Below the pieces are notes generated by a model that was not told the DNA's origin, made no database searches, and saw only the letters and a program-made list of their open reading frames with translations. A DNA stretch of 64,000 nt from Amaricoccus solimangrovi. GTDB taxonomy: Bacteria; Pseudomonadota; Alphaproteobacteria; Rhodobacterales; Rhodobacteraceae. The stretch is from positions 124,001-188,000 of the forward strand of contig NZ_VFRP01000007.1 in NCBI RefSeq assembly GCF_006385685.1, written 5' to 3'. The position numbers were made by a program, and so were the translations under genes. This document shows positions 7,659 through 16,489 of the stretch, piece by piece. Every line of letters starts with the position of its first letter. Position 1 is the stretch's first letter.

Positions 7659-9449
7659 TCAGCGCGCGCCGGCGCGCCGGCGCCGCCGGGGCGTCACCTC
7701 GGCCTCCTCGGCCGGGGTGGTGTCGAGCGGCGTCGCGCAGAGCCGGACGACGCGGTCGTAGAAGCCCGTCGGCTCGCGCCGCTGCGAGATGTTGACGACG
7801 GCGGTCTCGCGCAGTTCGTCGCCGAGGATCCCGAGCAGCAGTTCCCGGTTGGTCTCGTCGAGCGTGTCGAGCCCCTCGTCGGAGACGAGAAACCGCGGCC
7901 GCGCGAGCAGGAGCCGCGCGTAGCAGAGCCGCTCCTGCTCGCCGAGGCCGAGTTCGCGGTCCCAGCGCGCCGCGAGGTCGAGGCTGCCCGCGAGATTGTC
8001 GAGCCCCACCCGGCGCAGCCCCGCGCGCAGCTTCGCATCCTCGACCGTCTCGCCGTCGAAGCGCAGCGCCTGCCGGAGCGGGCCGCCGCGCAGGAAGGGG
8101 CGCTGCGTCAGATAGGCGACCTCGTGATCGGGCGGCACGACGATCCGCCCCGACCCCGCGCTCCAGAGCCCGGCGATGGCGAGGAAGAAGCTCGTGCGGC
8201 CCGAGCCGGGCTTGCCGAGGATCAGCACCCGCTCGCCCGGCCCCACCTCCAGGCTCGGCGGCTCCAGCGCGGCGCAGCCGTGGCGCGTGCGCACCCGCAC
8301 GTCCTCGAGCAGGAAACGGTCGCGCGGCCCCTCGCGCCGCTCGATCAGCCCGGCGGAGGCCTCGACCCGGTCGAGATCGAGCAGCGCCTGGCGGAAGTTC
8401 ATCACCCTGAGGAGCGTCGCGCGCCAGTCCGCGATCGCCCCGGTGTTGTCGACGAACCAGCGCAGCGACTGCTGCACCTGGTTGAAGGCGCCAACGACCA
8501 TCATCAGCTCGCCGAAGCTGAGCCGCCCGGCGAAATAGCCGGGCGCGGCGACGATGATCGGAAAGACCAGCGCGACCCAGCCATAGCCCGCCGTCACCCA
8601 GGTCAGCCGCGCCCGGGCAAAGGCGATGCGCCGCAGCACGGCCGCGAGCGTCCCGAGGCTGGTTCCGAGCCCGCGCAGGCTGTCGGCCTCGTCGTTGCTG
8701 AGCGCGATGCCCTCGGCGTGCTCGGAGCCCTGCACCAGCGCGAAGCGGAACTCCGCCTCGCGCGCGTAGCGGTCCTGCCCGAGCCGCACCAGCGGCCGGC
8801 CGACGCGCCAGGAGACGAGCGAGCCCGAGAGCGCGTAGATGAGCGCGGCCCAGACCATGTAGCCCGGGATCGCGATGTCGTGGCCGCCGAGCGGGATCAC
8901 GACGCCCTCCGACAGGATCCAGAGCACGCCGATGAAGCTCAGCAGCAGGATCGAGGACTGGATGAGCCCGATGCTGAGATCCGTGGTGAGCTCGGTCAGG
9001 TTCTGCGTGTCGGCCTGGATGCGCTGGTCGGGATTGGCACCGATCTCGCCCGCGCGGCTGATGCGCGCGGCGCGCTTGCGCGTCATCCAGTTGCCCATCA
9101 GGTCGATGGTCGCGAGCTCGCGCAGCCGCACCCGGATCAGCTGGTTGCAGCCGGTCTGCGCCACGTTCAGCACCAGAAGCCCCGCCGCGATCATGAAGAA
9201 CACGCCGAGCTGGCGCAGGAATTCGTTGAAGTCGCGCCGCTCGATCGCGTCGTAGAAGGGCTGGTTCCAGGCGTTGAGCCGGACCTGCATCACCGCGGTC
9301 AGGATGATGATGGCGACGATGGCCGCCGTCAGCACGTAGAGCCGCGACCGGCCCGGTGTGCGATGGACCGCGCGCAGGAGCACGCTGACCTGATGGGTCA
9401 GTCGGTCATCGAATGGCGCGATCGGGGCCTTCGCCATGCTCTCCACCAT
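7659..9449 (-). CDS. SbmA/BacA-like ABC transporter with degenerate ATPase site
   Basis: 596-aa half-transporter: an SbmA/BacA-type membrane domain (ABC_membrane_2; NAWNQPFYDAIERRDFNEFL is typical) with about six TM segments over residues 35-320, fused to a nucleotide-binding domain (about 380-575), as in YddA or Rv1819c. Relatives move peptides, cobalamin or long-chain lipids. The ATPase is abnormal: the P-loop reads GKPGSGRTS with Arg for the catalytic Lys, and the H-loop His is Gln (NISQRRE). Walker B (FLVSDE) and a signature-like LGLGEQERL remain. Start: ATG at 9449; an ATG at 9437 with GGAG four bases ahead is an alternative. It lies 108 bp downstream of the GH3 gene on the same strand. 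Confidence 0.85.
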   Translation of the reverse strand: MVESMAKAPIAPFDDRLTHQVSVLLRAVHRTPGRSRLYVLTAAIVAIIILTAVMQVRLNAWNQPFYDAIERRDFNEFLRQLGVFFMIAAGLLVLNVAQTGCNQLIRVRLRELATIDLMGNWMTRKRAARISRAGEIGANPDQRIQADTQNLTELTTDLSIGLIQSSILLLSFIGVLWILSEGVVIPLGGHDIAIPGYMVWAALIYALSGSLVSWRVGRPLVRLGQDRYAREAEFRFALVQGSEHAEGIALSNDEADSLRGLGTSLGTLAAVLRRIAFARARLTWVTAGYGWVALVFPIIVAAPGYFAGRLSFGELMMVVGAFNQVQQSLRWFVDNTGAIADWRATLLRVMNFRQALLDLDRVEASAGLIERREGPRDRFLLEDVRVRTRHGCAALEPPSLEVGPGERVLILGKPGSGRTSFFLAIAGLWSAGSGRIVVPPDHEVAYLTQRPFLRGGPLRQALRFDGETVEDAKLRAGLRRVGLDNLAGSLDLAARWDRELGLGEQERLCYARLLLARPRFLVSDEGLDTLDETNRELLLGILGDELRETAVVNISQRREPTGFYDRVVRLCATPLDTTPAEEAEVTPRRRRRAGAR

Positions 9450-9557
9450 CCCTCCGCCGCGCGGCTGAGACTACCGGGCGCCCCCGCCGGGGAAAACAGG
9501 GGTCGCGCATTTTGCTCCACGCCTCACGGCGGCGTGTCCCGCGCGCCACGGGCGGGC

Positions 9558-11825
9558 TCAGTCGGTGAGCAGGAAGGGCAGCGCGCAGGGCGCGTCCCCG
9601 AACCGCGCGATCGCCTCCAGCGCCTGCCCCTCGTGCTGGACGAGGAAGAGCCGGTCGGGATTGGCCGCCGGGTCGCGGTCGGGCCAGACGCGCGCCCCCG
9701 CCTCCGGATCGCGCCCCGGCCGGGCGAGCATCTCCGGCGTCACCGCGAAGGAGAGCACCGCCGAGGCGCCGGGATCGAGCCGGACCTGCCGGTGCCCGAG
9801 CCGGTCGAGAAGCCGCGGCACGCGCTCCTCGCAGACCATGTCCTGGTAGTAGAGATGCACCGTCTCGGTCCCGGCCCGCTCCCCGGTATTGGTCACGCGC
9901 ACCCGCGCGACGAGCGGCGCGGCGGCCGAGGCGGAGAGCCGGTCCCCGTCGAGCGCCCAGTCCGAGAGCGCGAAGCTCGTGTGCGAATACCCCTCGCCGA
10001 AGTGATAGGCCGAGGGCCAGCGCGCGCCGAGCCCGAGGTAATAGGCGCACCAGTGGTCGCGTTGCCGCCGCGAGGCGGAGCCTTCCACGACCGGGACCGG
10101 CGGCCGCCCGATCCGCTCCGCGCGCCTGTCGAGGCCCGAGGTGATCCCGTCGCCGATCGGCAGCCCGTGCGAGAGCCGCCCGGTCGGCTCGCGCAGCCCC
10201 GCGAGGATGTCCGCGATCGCGTCGCCCGCGAAGGTGCCCAGATGCGCGGTCCAGAAGAGCGCGTCCGCCGCCGCCTCGATCTCCCGCGGGATGTGGAGCG
10301 CGCGGCCGGCGGTGACGAAGACGATGAGCTTCGCCTCCGGATTGGCCTTTCGCACGCGCTCGACCAGCCGGCGCTGGAGGCAGGGCAGCCGCGGATCGGC
10401 GAGCGCGGCGGATTCGCCGCTCCATTCGTGCGGCTCGCCGAGGAAGAGCACCACGTGGCTCGCCCCGCGCGCCAGCGCCGCCGCCGCCGCGATCTCGCGC
10501 TCCTCTTCCGCCGCCGGCCGGCCGGGATCGCGGTCGTAGTCGCAGCCGCGCGCGTAGGCCGCGCCGGGCCAGTGCTTGCGAAGCCCGGCGAGCGGCGTGA
10601 CGACGCGTTCGAGATGGTGGTTCGCATGGCTCGAATAGGCGCCGAGCCAGTCCTCCGGATCCTGATCCGCGAGCGGCCCGATCACGCTGAGCCGCGCCGA
10701 GGAGGGGATGGGCAGCGTCGCGGGGTCCGGCCGCGCGGGCCGCAGCATCACGACCGAGCCGGCGGCGAGGTCGCGATAGGCCCGCGTCGATCCGGCGAGC
10801 AGCGCCGTCTCCCGCTCCGGCCCGGTGCCGAGCCAGGGATCGTCGAGCAGTCCGATCCGGTCCTTCAGCGTCAGAAGCTCCGCCGCGCGGACGCGCAACT
10901 CCTCCTCGCTCAGCCGCCCCTCCTCCACCAGATCCGGCAGGTGGGTGAGATAGAGAAGCGAGCAGAGGTCGATATGCACGCCCCCCTCGCGGAAGGCGCG
11001 GAAGGCCGCCTCCCTCGGGCTCGCCGCGTAGCCGAAGCCGCCGTGGATCTCGTAGATCGCGTCGTAATCCGCCTCGATGATCGCGCCCGGCCCGGCCTTC
11101 GTCTTCGCGAGGTCGCGCAGGAACGGATCGGCATGGGCCGGCACGCCGTCGAGCGCGACGAAGCTCATCATCACCCCGTGCGCCCCCGCCTCGAACCCGC
11201 CGGCGTAGCGCGGCAGCACGGTTTCGAGGAATTCCGCGCGGCTGATCGGGAGCGCGGTGTAATCGGGCCCGGCGGTGTACTGGTAGGGTCCGAGATGCTT
11301 CAGCACCACGGCGACGCGCCCCTCCGCGACCAGCCCCTCGGTGCTCGCCCGCGTCACCTCGCTCATGAACCGCGGGCAGGAGATCACGCCCCCCTCCTGC
11401 GTGCGCCCCTGATGCTGGGCGAAGGCGTAGTCGCAGGTGAGCCGGATCAGCCGGGCGCCGGCCTTGTTCGCGTCGATCGCCGCCTGTTCATGCGCGCGCC
11501 GCACCAGATCCATGTCGAAACAGTAGAGCGGAAACGGCCCGACGAGGTAGAAGCCCCGCCGGCCGTCGTCCTTGATCAGGAGCGGCGGATGGCCGTTCGC
11601 GACCGCGATCCCCTGCAGTTCCCGCAACCGGTCCCCGACGAGGCCGGAGCCCCCGACCTCGCCCCGCGCGACCGCGCGCGCGATATCCTCCCCGGCGAGC
11701 TGCCGGTAGCGCCCGGGATCGATCGAGTTGAGCTGCCCGGCGAGCTGGCGGAGCGTCATCGCACCGGCGAGCGTCCAGGCGCGCTCCGTCACATGCGCCG
11801 GCCTGGGAGAGGTCCGTGGTGTCAT
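9558..11825 (-). CDS. Glycoside hydrolase family 3 enzyme, possible beta-1,2-glucosidase
   Basis: 755-aa GH3 protein, cytoplasmic since no signal peptide is seen. Domain order is as in BglX-type glucosidases: TIM barrel (about 20-290) with VVLKHLGPYQYTAGPDYTAL and IIEADYDAIYEIHGG, where Asp253 is the candidate nucleophile; the alpha/beta sandwich (about 350-590, VIGPLADQDPEDWLGAYSSH, VVLFLGEPHEWSGE); and a C-terminal fibronectin-like domain (VRVTNTGERAGTETVHLYYQ). It is divergent: the usual VIHG substrate strand is replaced by LLIKDDGRRGFY. It is divergently transcribed from the GH144-like gene and close to GH94, so sophorose or beta-1,2-oligoglucan is the inferred substrate, by analogy with Listeria lin1840 next to lin1839. 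Confidence 0.85.
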   Translation of the reverse strand: MTPRTSPRPAHVTERAWTLAGAMTLRQLAGQLNSIDPGRYRQLAGEDIARAVARGEVGGSGLVGDRLRELQGIAVANGHPPLLIKDDGRRGFYLVGPFPLYCFDMDLVRRAHEQAAIDANKAGARLIRLTCDYAFAQHQGRTQEGGVISCPRFMSEVTRASTEGLVAEGRVAVVLKHLGPYQYTAGPDYTALPISRAEFLETVLPRYAGGFEAGAHGVMMSFVALDGVPAHADPFLRDLAKTKAGPGAIIEADYDAIYEIHGGFGYAASPREAAFRAFREGGVHIDLCSLLYLTHLPDLVEEGRLSEEELRVRAAELLTLKDRIGLLDDPWLGTGPERETALLAGSTRAYRDLAAGSVVMLRPARPDPATLPIPSSARLSVIGPLADQDPEDWLGAYSSHANHHLERVVTPLAGLRKHWPGAAYARGCDYDRDPGRPAAEEEREIAAAAALARGASHVVLFLGEPHEWSGESAALADPRLPCLQRRLVERVRKANPEAKLIVFVTAGRALHIPREIEAAADALFWTAHLGTFAGDAIADILAGLREPTGRLSHGLPIGDGITSGLDRRAERIGRPPVPVVEGSASRRQRDHWCAYYLGLGARWPSAYHFGEGYSHTSFALSDWALDGDRLSASAAAPLVARVRVTNTGERAGTETVHLYYQDMVCEERVPRLLDRLGHRQVRLDPGASAVLSFAVTPEMLARPGRDPEAGARVWPDRDPAANPDRLFLVQHEGQALEAIARFGDAPCALPFLLTD

Positions 11826-11945
11826 CGATGCCGCCCGCCGCCTGATCCTTGCGCGACGATACTCCCGAATGGCGAGGCGACAACAGCCTTCCGCCCGGCC
11901 CCGGCCTTTGCGAGAGTGGCCGGGAAACGGCGGAAGGAGCGCGGC
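11826..11945. other. Divergent control region between GH3 and GH144-like genes
   Basis: 120-bp gap between two divergent starts that must hold both promoters. A Shine-Dalgarno AAGGAG lies 7 bp before the plus-strand ATG. A weak sigma70-like pair (TTGCGC, then GATACT) can be drawn around 11850-11865, but I see no clear palindromic operator and no regulator gene beside it. Confidence 0.35.
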
Positions 11946-13220
11946 ATGAGTGACACCGGGGCCGGAACCCTTTGCCCCGCCGAGGCCGGCGACGCGGCGC
12001 TGCTCGACCTGACGCAGCGCGCGACGCTGCGCTATTTCTGGGACTTCGCCCATCCCGTCTCCGGCCTCGCGCGGGAGCGGAGCAACGTGACGCCGCGCTA
12101 CGGGCTCGAGGCGGTGACGACCGGCGGATCGGGTTTCGGCGTCATGGCGATCATCGTTGGCGTCTCGCGCGGCTGGATCGACCGGCGGGAGGCGGTCGCC
12201 CGGCTCTGGACCATGGCGAAGTTCCTCGAGAAGGCCGACAGCTATCACGGCGTCTGGCCGCATTTCCTGAACGGCGAGACCGGGCGGACCATCCCGTTCA
12301 GCCGCAAGGACGACGGCGCCGATCTGGTGGAGACCTCCTACCTGATCATGGGCCTTCTCTGCGCGCGGCAGTTCTTCGACGGCGCGGAGGAAGGCGAGAC
12401 GCGGCTGCGCGCGCTCATCGACTGGCTCTGGCGCGAGGTCGAATGGGACTGGCACACGCGAGGCGGGCGGAACGTGCTCTACTGGCACTGGAGCCCGAAC
12501 AACGGCTGGAGCATGAACCACGAGATCCGGGGCTGGAACGAATGCCTCGTCACCTATCTGCTCGCCGCCTCCGCCCCGCGCTACCCGGTCAGCGCCGAGG
12601 TCTATCACCGCGGCTGGGCCGATGGCCGCGCCTTCCTGAACGGCCGGAGCTACGACGGCGTGACGCTGCCGCTCGGCCCCGACCGGGGCGGGCCGCTCTT
12701 TCTCGCGCATTACTCCTTCCTCGGCCTCGACCCGCGCGGGCTCCGCGACCGCTACGCCGACTACTGGGAACAGAACACCGCGCATACCCGGATCAACCGC
12801 GCGCATTGCATCGCCAATCCGGGCGGCTTCCTCGGCTACGGGCCGGACTGCTGGGGCCTGACCGCCTGCGACGGTCCCCGCGGCTATGACGGCTTCTCGC
12901 CCGCGAACGACCGGGGCGTGATCGCCCCCGCCGCCGCGCTCGGCTCCTTCCCCTACGCGCCCGAGGCCGCGATGCGCGCGCTCCGCCATTTCCACGGCGC
13001 GCTGGGGCCGCGCATCTGGACCGACCTCGGCTTCGTCGACGCGTTCAGCGAGACCGAGGACTGGTACGCCGCCTCGCATCTCGCGATCGACCAGGGGCCG
13101 ATCGTGGTGATGATCGAGAACGCGCGCACGGGCCTCCTCTGGAATCTGTTCATGAGCTGCCCCGAGATCCGCGACGGCCTCCGCCGCCTCGATTTCGAGA
13201 GCCCGCGACTCACGGGCTGA
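11946..13220 (+). CDS. Glycoamylase-domain protein, GH144-like (predicted beta-1,2-glucanase)
   Basis: 424-aa protein filled by a glycoamylase-like domain (PF10091). This (alpha/alpha)6 fold is found in GH144 endo-beta-1,2-glucanases and in the middle part of cyclic beta-1,2-glucan synthases. Seen: LTQRATLRYFWDFAHPVSGLARERSN, TGGSGFGVMAIIVGVSRGW, GWNECLVTYLLAASAP, LFLAHYSFLGLDPRG, YGPDCWGLTACDGPRGY (each quoted in part). No signal peptide, so intracellular, unlike the secreted Chitinophaga enzyme. The ATG at 11946 follows AAGGAG. Its 3' end overlaps that of the convergent GH94 gene by 11 bp. Predicted to cut imported beta-1,2-glucan into oligosaccharides; this activity is inferred from family and neighbours. 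Confidence 0.83.
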   Translation: MSDTGAGTLCPAEAGDAALLDLTQRATLRYFWDFAHPVSGLARERSNVTPRYGLEAVTTGGSGFGVMAIIVGVSRGWIDRREAVARLWTMAKFLEKADSYHGVWPHFLNGETGRTIPFSRKDDGADLVETSYLIMGLLCARQFFDGAEEGETRLRALIDWLWREVEWDWHTRGGRNVLYWHWSPNNGWSMNHEIRGWNECLVTYLLAASAPRYPVSAEVYHRGWADGRAFLNGRSYDGVTLPLGPDRGGPLFLAHYSFLGLDPRGLRDRYADYWEQNTAHTRINRAHCIANPGGFLGYGPDCWGLTACDGPRGYDGFSPANDRGVIAPAAALGSFPYAPEAAMRALRHFHGALGPRIWTDLGFVDAFSETEDWYAASHLAIDQGPIVVMIENARTGLLWNLFMSCPEIRDGLRRLDFESPRLTG

Positions 13221-16200
13221 GATCCCACCGCTCCGCCCGCCCGTCGATCACCCGGTCGAGCGTGACCGGCCCGAGCCCCGGCGGCGTAACCGGCGCCACG
13301 ACCCGCTCCCCGAACCACCGCCGCAGCCCGAGCGCGTGGCAGAGCAGGAGCCGCGTGTAGAGCCCCGGCCCGCTCGAATAGATCCGCCAGCCGCCTTCGA
13401 CCGCCACGCGTCCCGCGCGCAGGAGCGCCCAGTCCGCCTCGGCGGCGTAGCGATCGGGGAAGGCCGCGTCCGAACTGCTGAAGAAGGCGTTGCGCTGGCG
13501 CGGCGCGGCATTCGCCGCCAGGTCGGCCACCGAGACCGGATTGGCGAGGCCGAGCGCCCGCCAGAGCGCCTCCGCCTCGCCCAGCGCCGCCAGCGCCTCG
13601 CCGTGGCGCAGATGGGCGTGGACATACATGAGCCCGATCTCGCGCCCGAAGAAGGCCGCCGATTCCGCGCGCTGGAACACCCGCTCCGGCCCGCCGCGAT
13701 AGGCCACCGGCCGGTCCATCAGCCGCGCCCCGTCGGGGAAGAGCAGATGCTCCCGGATCAGGTCCAGATGCCGCCGCGCCTCCGCCGGCGTGAAGATCCC
13801 GCCGATGATCCCCCGCGTCATCGGCAGCAGCGAATAGGAGAGGCCGGTCCGCCGGTCCGCCGGATGGAGCAGAAGCTCCGGCGCCCCGCCCTCCGGGCCG
13901 AACAGCGCGTAGCCCGCGACGACCCCGCCCCGGATCAGGTACCGCGCGAAATCCGCCCGGATCGCCCCGGCGAGGTCGCGCAGCGCCGCCGCCTCCGCCG
14001 CCTCCCCCGCCCGCGCGAGGATCCCGGCGTAGCGGCCGAACTGCTGGTAGAGGAGCGCGACCGTCCAGCCGCTCACCATCCAGTCGCGCATCGCCGGATC
14101 GACCGGGCGCAGCGAGTCGTTCCAGTCACCCTCGCCGTAGCGGATCAGATGCGTGCCCGGGATGAAGCGCGCGCGCACCGTGGCGATCAGCTTCGCGACA
14201 TGCGCCGCGACCGGATCGCGCCGCGCGGTCACCGCCCCGTCCTCCCCGCGCCAGGCGAGCGGCTCCCGGAGAAAGGCCGTGTCGCCCGTCGCCTCGATGT
14301 AGTCGCAGAGCGCCTTCAGCGGCCAGATGATCACGTCGCCATGGCTGTGGGCGTCGCGGATCGCCTCGTAGGGCGGGAGCATGAACCATTGCGGCCAGTC
14401 GCCGCTCTCCGCGCCCTGCTCGGCGAAGACGATCCGCAGGATCTCCCGCGCCACCGCGTCGTGTTCGTGGGCGAGCAGGAATTCGACCGGCCCCTGGCAG
14501 ACGTCCCGCGTCCCCCAGGCCGCCCCGCCCGATTGTTCGAGCCCGTGCGGCACCGTCAGATGCACCATCGCGTCCCGCGCCATCCAGGGCAGGACCGCGT
14601 TCGCCGCCGCCACGCCCGCGCCCGTACCGCCGAGCCGCGTCTCCCGCGTCACATGGCGCCAGTAGGCCGCCGCCGCGAGGCTCTCGGCCTCCGGCACGCC
14701 GCGCGCGTGGCGCGCCGCGAGCCGCTCCGCCTCCGCCGGATCGCGGAGCGCGCCCACCACGGCGAAGCGGAACGCGCGCGTCGGCCGCGTCCGGAGCGCG
14801 ACGAAGCCGCCGCTCCCCGGCCCCCCCTCCGGATCGAGCAGCGCGTCGTCCCCGATCGCCTCCACCGCCTCCGGCGTGGCGGCGACGAGGTGATAGACCG
14901 CATCCGGATAACGCTGGCCCCAGAGCGAGGCCGGATCGGGGCGGAAGGCGATCCGGCCCGCGCCCGCGTCGACCTCCACCCGGCCGGCGCTCGCGAACTC
15001 CCGCTCGCCGAGCGCGAGCCCGGCATGGACGAGAAACCGCCGCGGCGCGCCCTCGACCGAGATCCGCCATGTCATCGCGGGATCCGCGCCCGAGGCGACG
15101 AGCCGCACGGTGAGCAGGTCGGCGCCGAGCCGGTAGATCCAGCGGCAGTCGCTCAACCCCATCTCGAAGACCGAGGGCTCGCCGAGCAGCGCCCAGCCCG
15201 CCTCCGTCTCGACGAGGATCCGGAGCCCGCCCGACCGCGTGATGCCGTAGGGGTCGCGCGCGGCCGAGAAGAGCCGGTGGAACGAGGTATTGCCGAGCGA
15301 GAGCAGCGACCCGAAGACGCCATGCATCCAGACGGTGGCGCACATCGTCGTCTCGTCGATCAGCATCCCCTGCCCGGTCCTGAGGATCGCGCCGTGACGC
15401 CGGAGAAGCATCCTCTCCTTCCCGCGCGTCACCACGTGGCGGTTGAGCGCCCCCTCCGGCGCGAAGAACGAGAGGAGCCGCCCGTCCGCCCGCTCCTCCA
15501 GCACCCGATCCGGATAGCGCGCCGCGAGATCCGCCGCGTCGAAGGGCGCGCCCGCGAGGAGGGGCGCCTCGCGGGCCAGATTCCTCCGGGCCGGCGCCAG
15601 CGCGACCGCGCGCGGCGCGAAAGCCTCCCGCGCCTCGAAGGCGCGCGCGAGCCGCGCCAGATCCGCCTCGCCCGAGGCCCCGGGATGATCGGGGAGGTAG
15701 AGCCCGAAGAAGGTCCAGCCCGCCTCCGCGCCGGGGGCGAGCACGAGGCGCCGCGAGCGGATCGCCGGGCAGGCGACCTCGTGCTGCAGCCGTTCGCCCG
15801 GAAGCTCCAGCGCGGGATCGATCCGGCCCGTGTCGCGAAAGGCCGGGCCGAAGAGCTGCGCCGCGTCGGTCGCGAAACCGGCCGCCCCGTCGAGGCAGCC
15901 CTGCGCGAGCCAAGGATGCGCGCCGCCCTGCGCGAGGTTCTGACGGCTCATCACCACCGGCCCCGCGACCGGGTGCCGGGCGATGTGATGGTCGATGTAT
16001 TGCGAGGCGAAGGCCGCGTTGCCGGTCACGAAGCCGGGATCGCCGAGGCCGAGATCCTGGACCAGCGTCGCGTCGCAGGCGACCGGCTCCGCGGCGCCGT
16101 TCGCGACCTCCACCCGCCAGAGCCAGAGGTTCTCCTCCGGATGGAGCCAGAGCGTGACCCGGTGCCGCGCCGCCCCGGCCGCGCCCTCCCAGACGAAGCG

Positions 16201-16470
16201 ATCCTCCGCGGCCCCGACCGCGACCCGCGCGCCCGGCCCGACCGCCTCCGCCACCCGCCCGTCGAGCCGGAGGAAGAGCCGCCCGATGCCGCCGTCGAGC
16301 GGCGAGCCGGGGATCTGGCTGATGAGCGTGCGCCCGTTCGCGCGGCGATGCGCGATCGCATGGAGACAGCCGTTCGGGAGCAGGCTGATCGAGAGCCCCG
16401 CCGCGCCCGTGAGACGGCGCGGGCCGAGATCCTCTTCCCGGGGCGTCTCGAACCGCGCGCGCGGCGTCAT
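13210..16470 (-). CDS. GH94 phosphorylase, predicted 1,2-beta-oligoglucan phosphorylase
   Basis: 1086-aa GH94 protein without the GT84 synthase half of NdvB-type enzymes. Its size and layout match Listeria innocua 1,2-beta-oligoglucan phosphorylase (lin1839): an N-terminal beta-sandwich part (about 1-560), then the (alpha/alpha)6 catalytic part with WGTRDVCQGPVEFLLAHEHD, IIWPLKALCDYIEATGDTAF and YGEGDWNDSLRPVDP, where Asp782 or Asp785 is the general acid, and a C-terminal GPGLYTRLLLCHALGLRR segment. Predicted reaction: (beta-1,2-Glc)n + Pi to (n-1) + glucose 1-phosphate, in the cytoplasm. It lies 19 bp after the HerA-like gene on the same strand. Other GH94 activities cannot be excluded. Confidence 0.88.
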   Translation of the reverse strand: MTPRARFETPREEDLGPRRLTGAAGLSISLLPNGCLHAIAHRRANGRTLISQIPGSPLDGGIGRLFLRLDGRVAEAVGPGARVAVGAAEDRFVWEGAAGAARHRVTLWLHPEENLWLWRVEVANGAAEPVACDATLVQDLGLGDPGFVTGNAAFASQYIDHHIARHPVAGPVVMSRQNLAQGGAHPWLAQGCLDGAAGFATDAAQLFGPAFRDTGRIDPALELPGERLQHEVACPAIRSRRLVLAPGAEAGWTFFGLYLPDHPGASGEADLARLARAFEAREAFAPRAVALAPARRNLAREAPLLAGAPFDAADLAARYPDRVLEERADGRLLSFFAPEGALNRHVVTRGKERMLLRRHGAILRTGQGMLIDETTMCATVWMHGVFGSLLSLGNTSFHRLFSAARDPYGITRSGGLRILVETEAGWALLGEPSVFEMGLSDCRWIYRLGADLLTVRLVASGADPAMTWRISVEGAPRRFLVHAGLALGEREFASAGRVEVDAGAGRIAFRPDPASLWGQRYPDAVYHLVAATPEAVEAIGDDALLDPEGGPGSGGFVALRTRPTRAFRFAVVGALRDPAEAERLAARHARGVPEAESLAAAAYWRHVTRETRLGGTGAGVAAANAVLPWMARDAMVHLTVPHGLEQSGGAAWGTRDVCQGPVEFLLAHEHDAVAREILRIVFAEQGAESGDWPQWFMLPPYEAIRDAHSHGDVIIWPLKALCDYIEATGDTAFLREPLAWRGEDGAVTARRDPVAAHVAKLIATVRARFIPGTHLIRYGEGDWNDSLRPVDPAMRDWMVSGWTVALLYQQFGRYAGILARAGEAAEAAALRDLAGAIRADFARYLIRGGVVAGYALFGPEGGAPELLLHPADRRTGLSYSLLPMTRGIIGGIFTPAEARRHLDLIREHLLFPDGARLMDRPVAYRGGPERVFQRAESAAFFGREIGLMYVHAHLRHGEALAALGEAEALWRALGLANPVSVADLAANAAPRQRNAFFSSSDAAFPDRYAAEADWALLRAGRVAVEGGWRIYSSGPGLYTRLLLCHALGLRRWFGERVVAPVTPPGLGPVTLDRVIDGRAERWDLSP

Positions 16471-16489
16471 CCCGGCCTCCCTTCCCGCG

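Noticed and set aside
8124-11945. Very long plus-strand open frame upstream of the GH144-like start
   Set aside because: It is antisense to the ABC and GH3 genes, Arg/His/Pro-rich and low in complexity. Only the part from 11946 has family motifs and a ribosome site.
9558-16470. Cyclic beta-1,2-glucan synthase (ndvB/chvB)
   Set aside because: No GT84 glycosyltransferase domain or membrane segments; the GH94 and glycoamylase parts are separate soluble proteins on opposite strands.
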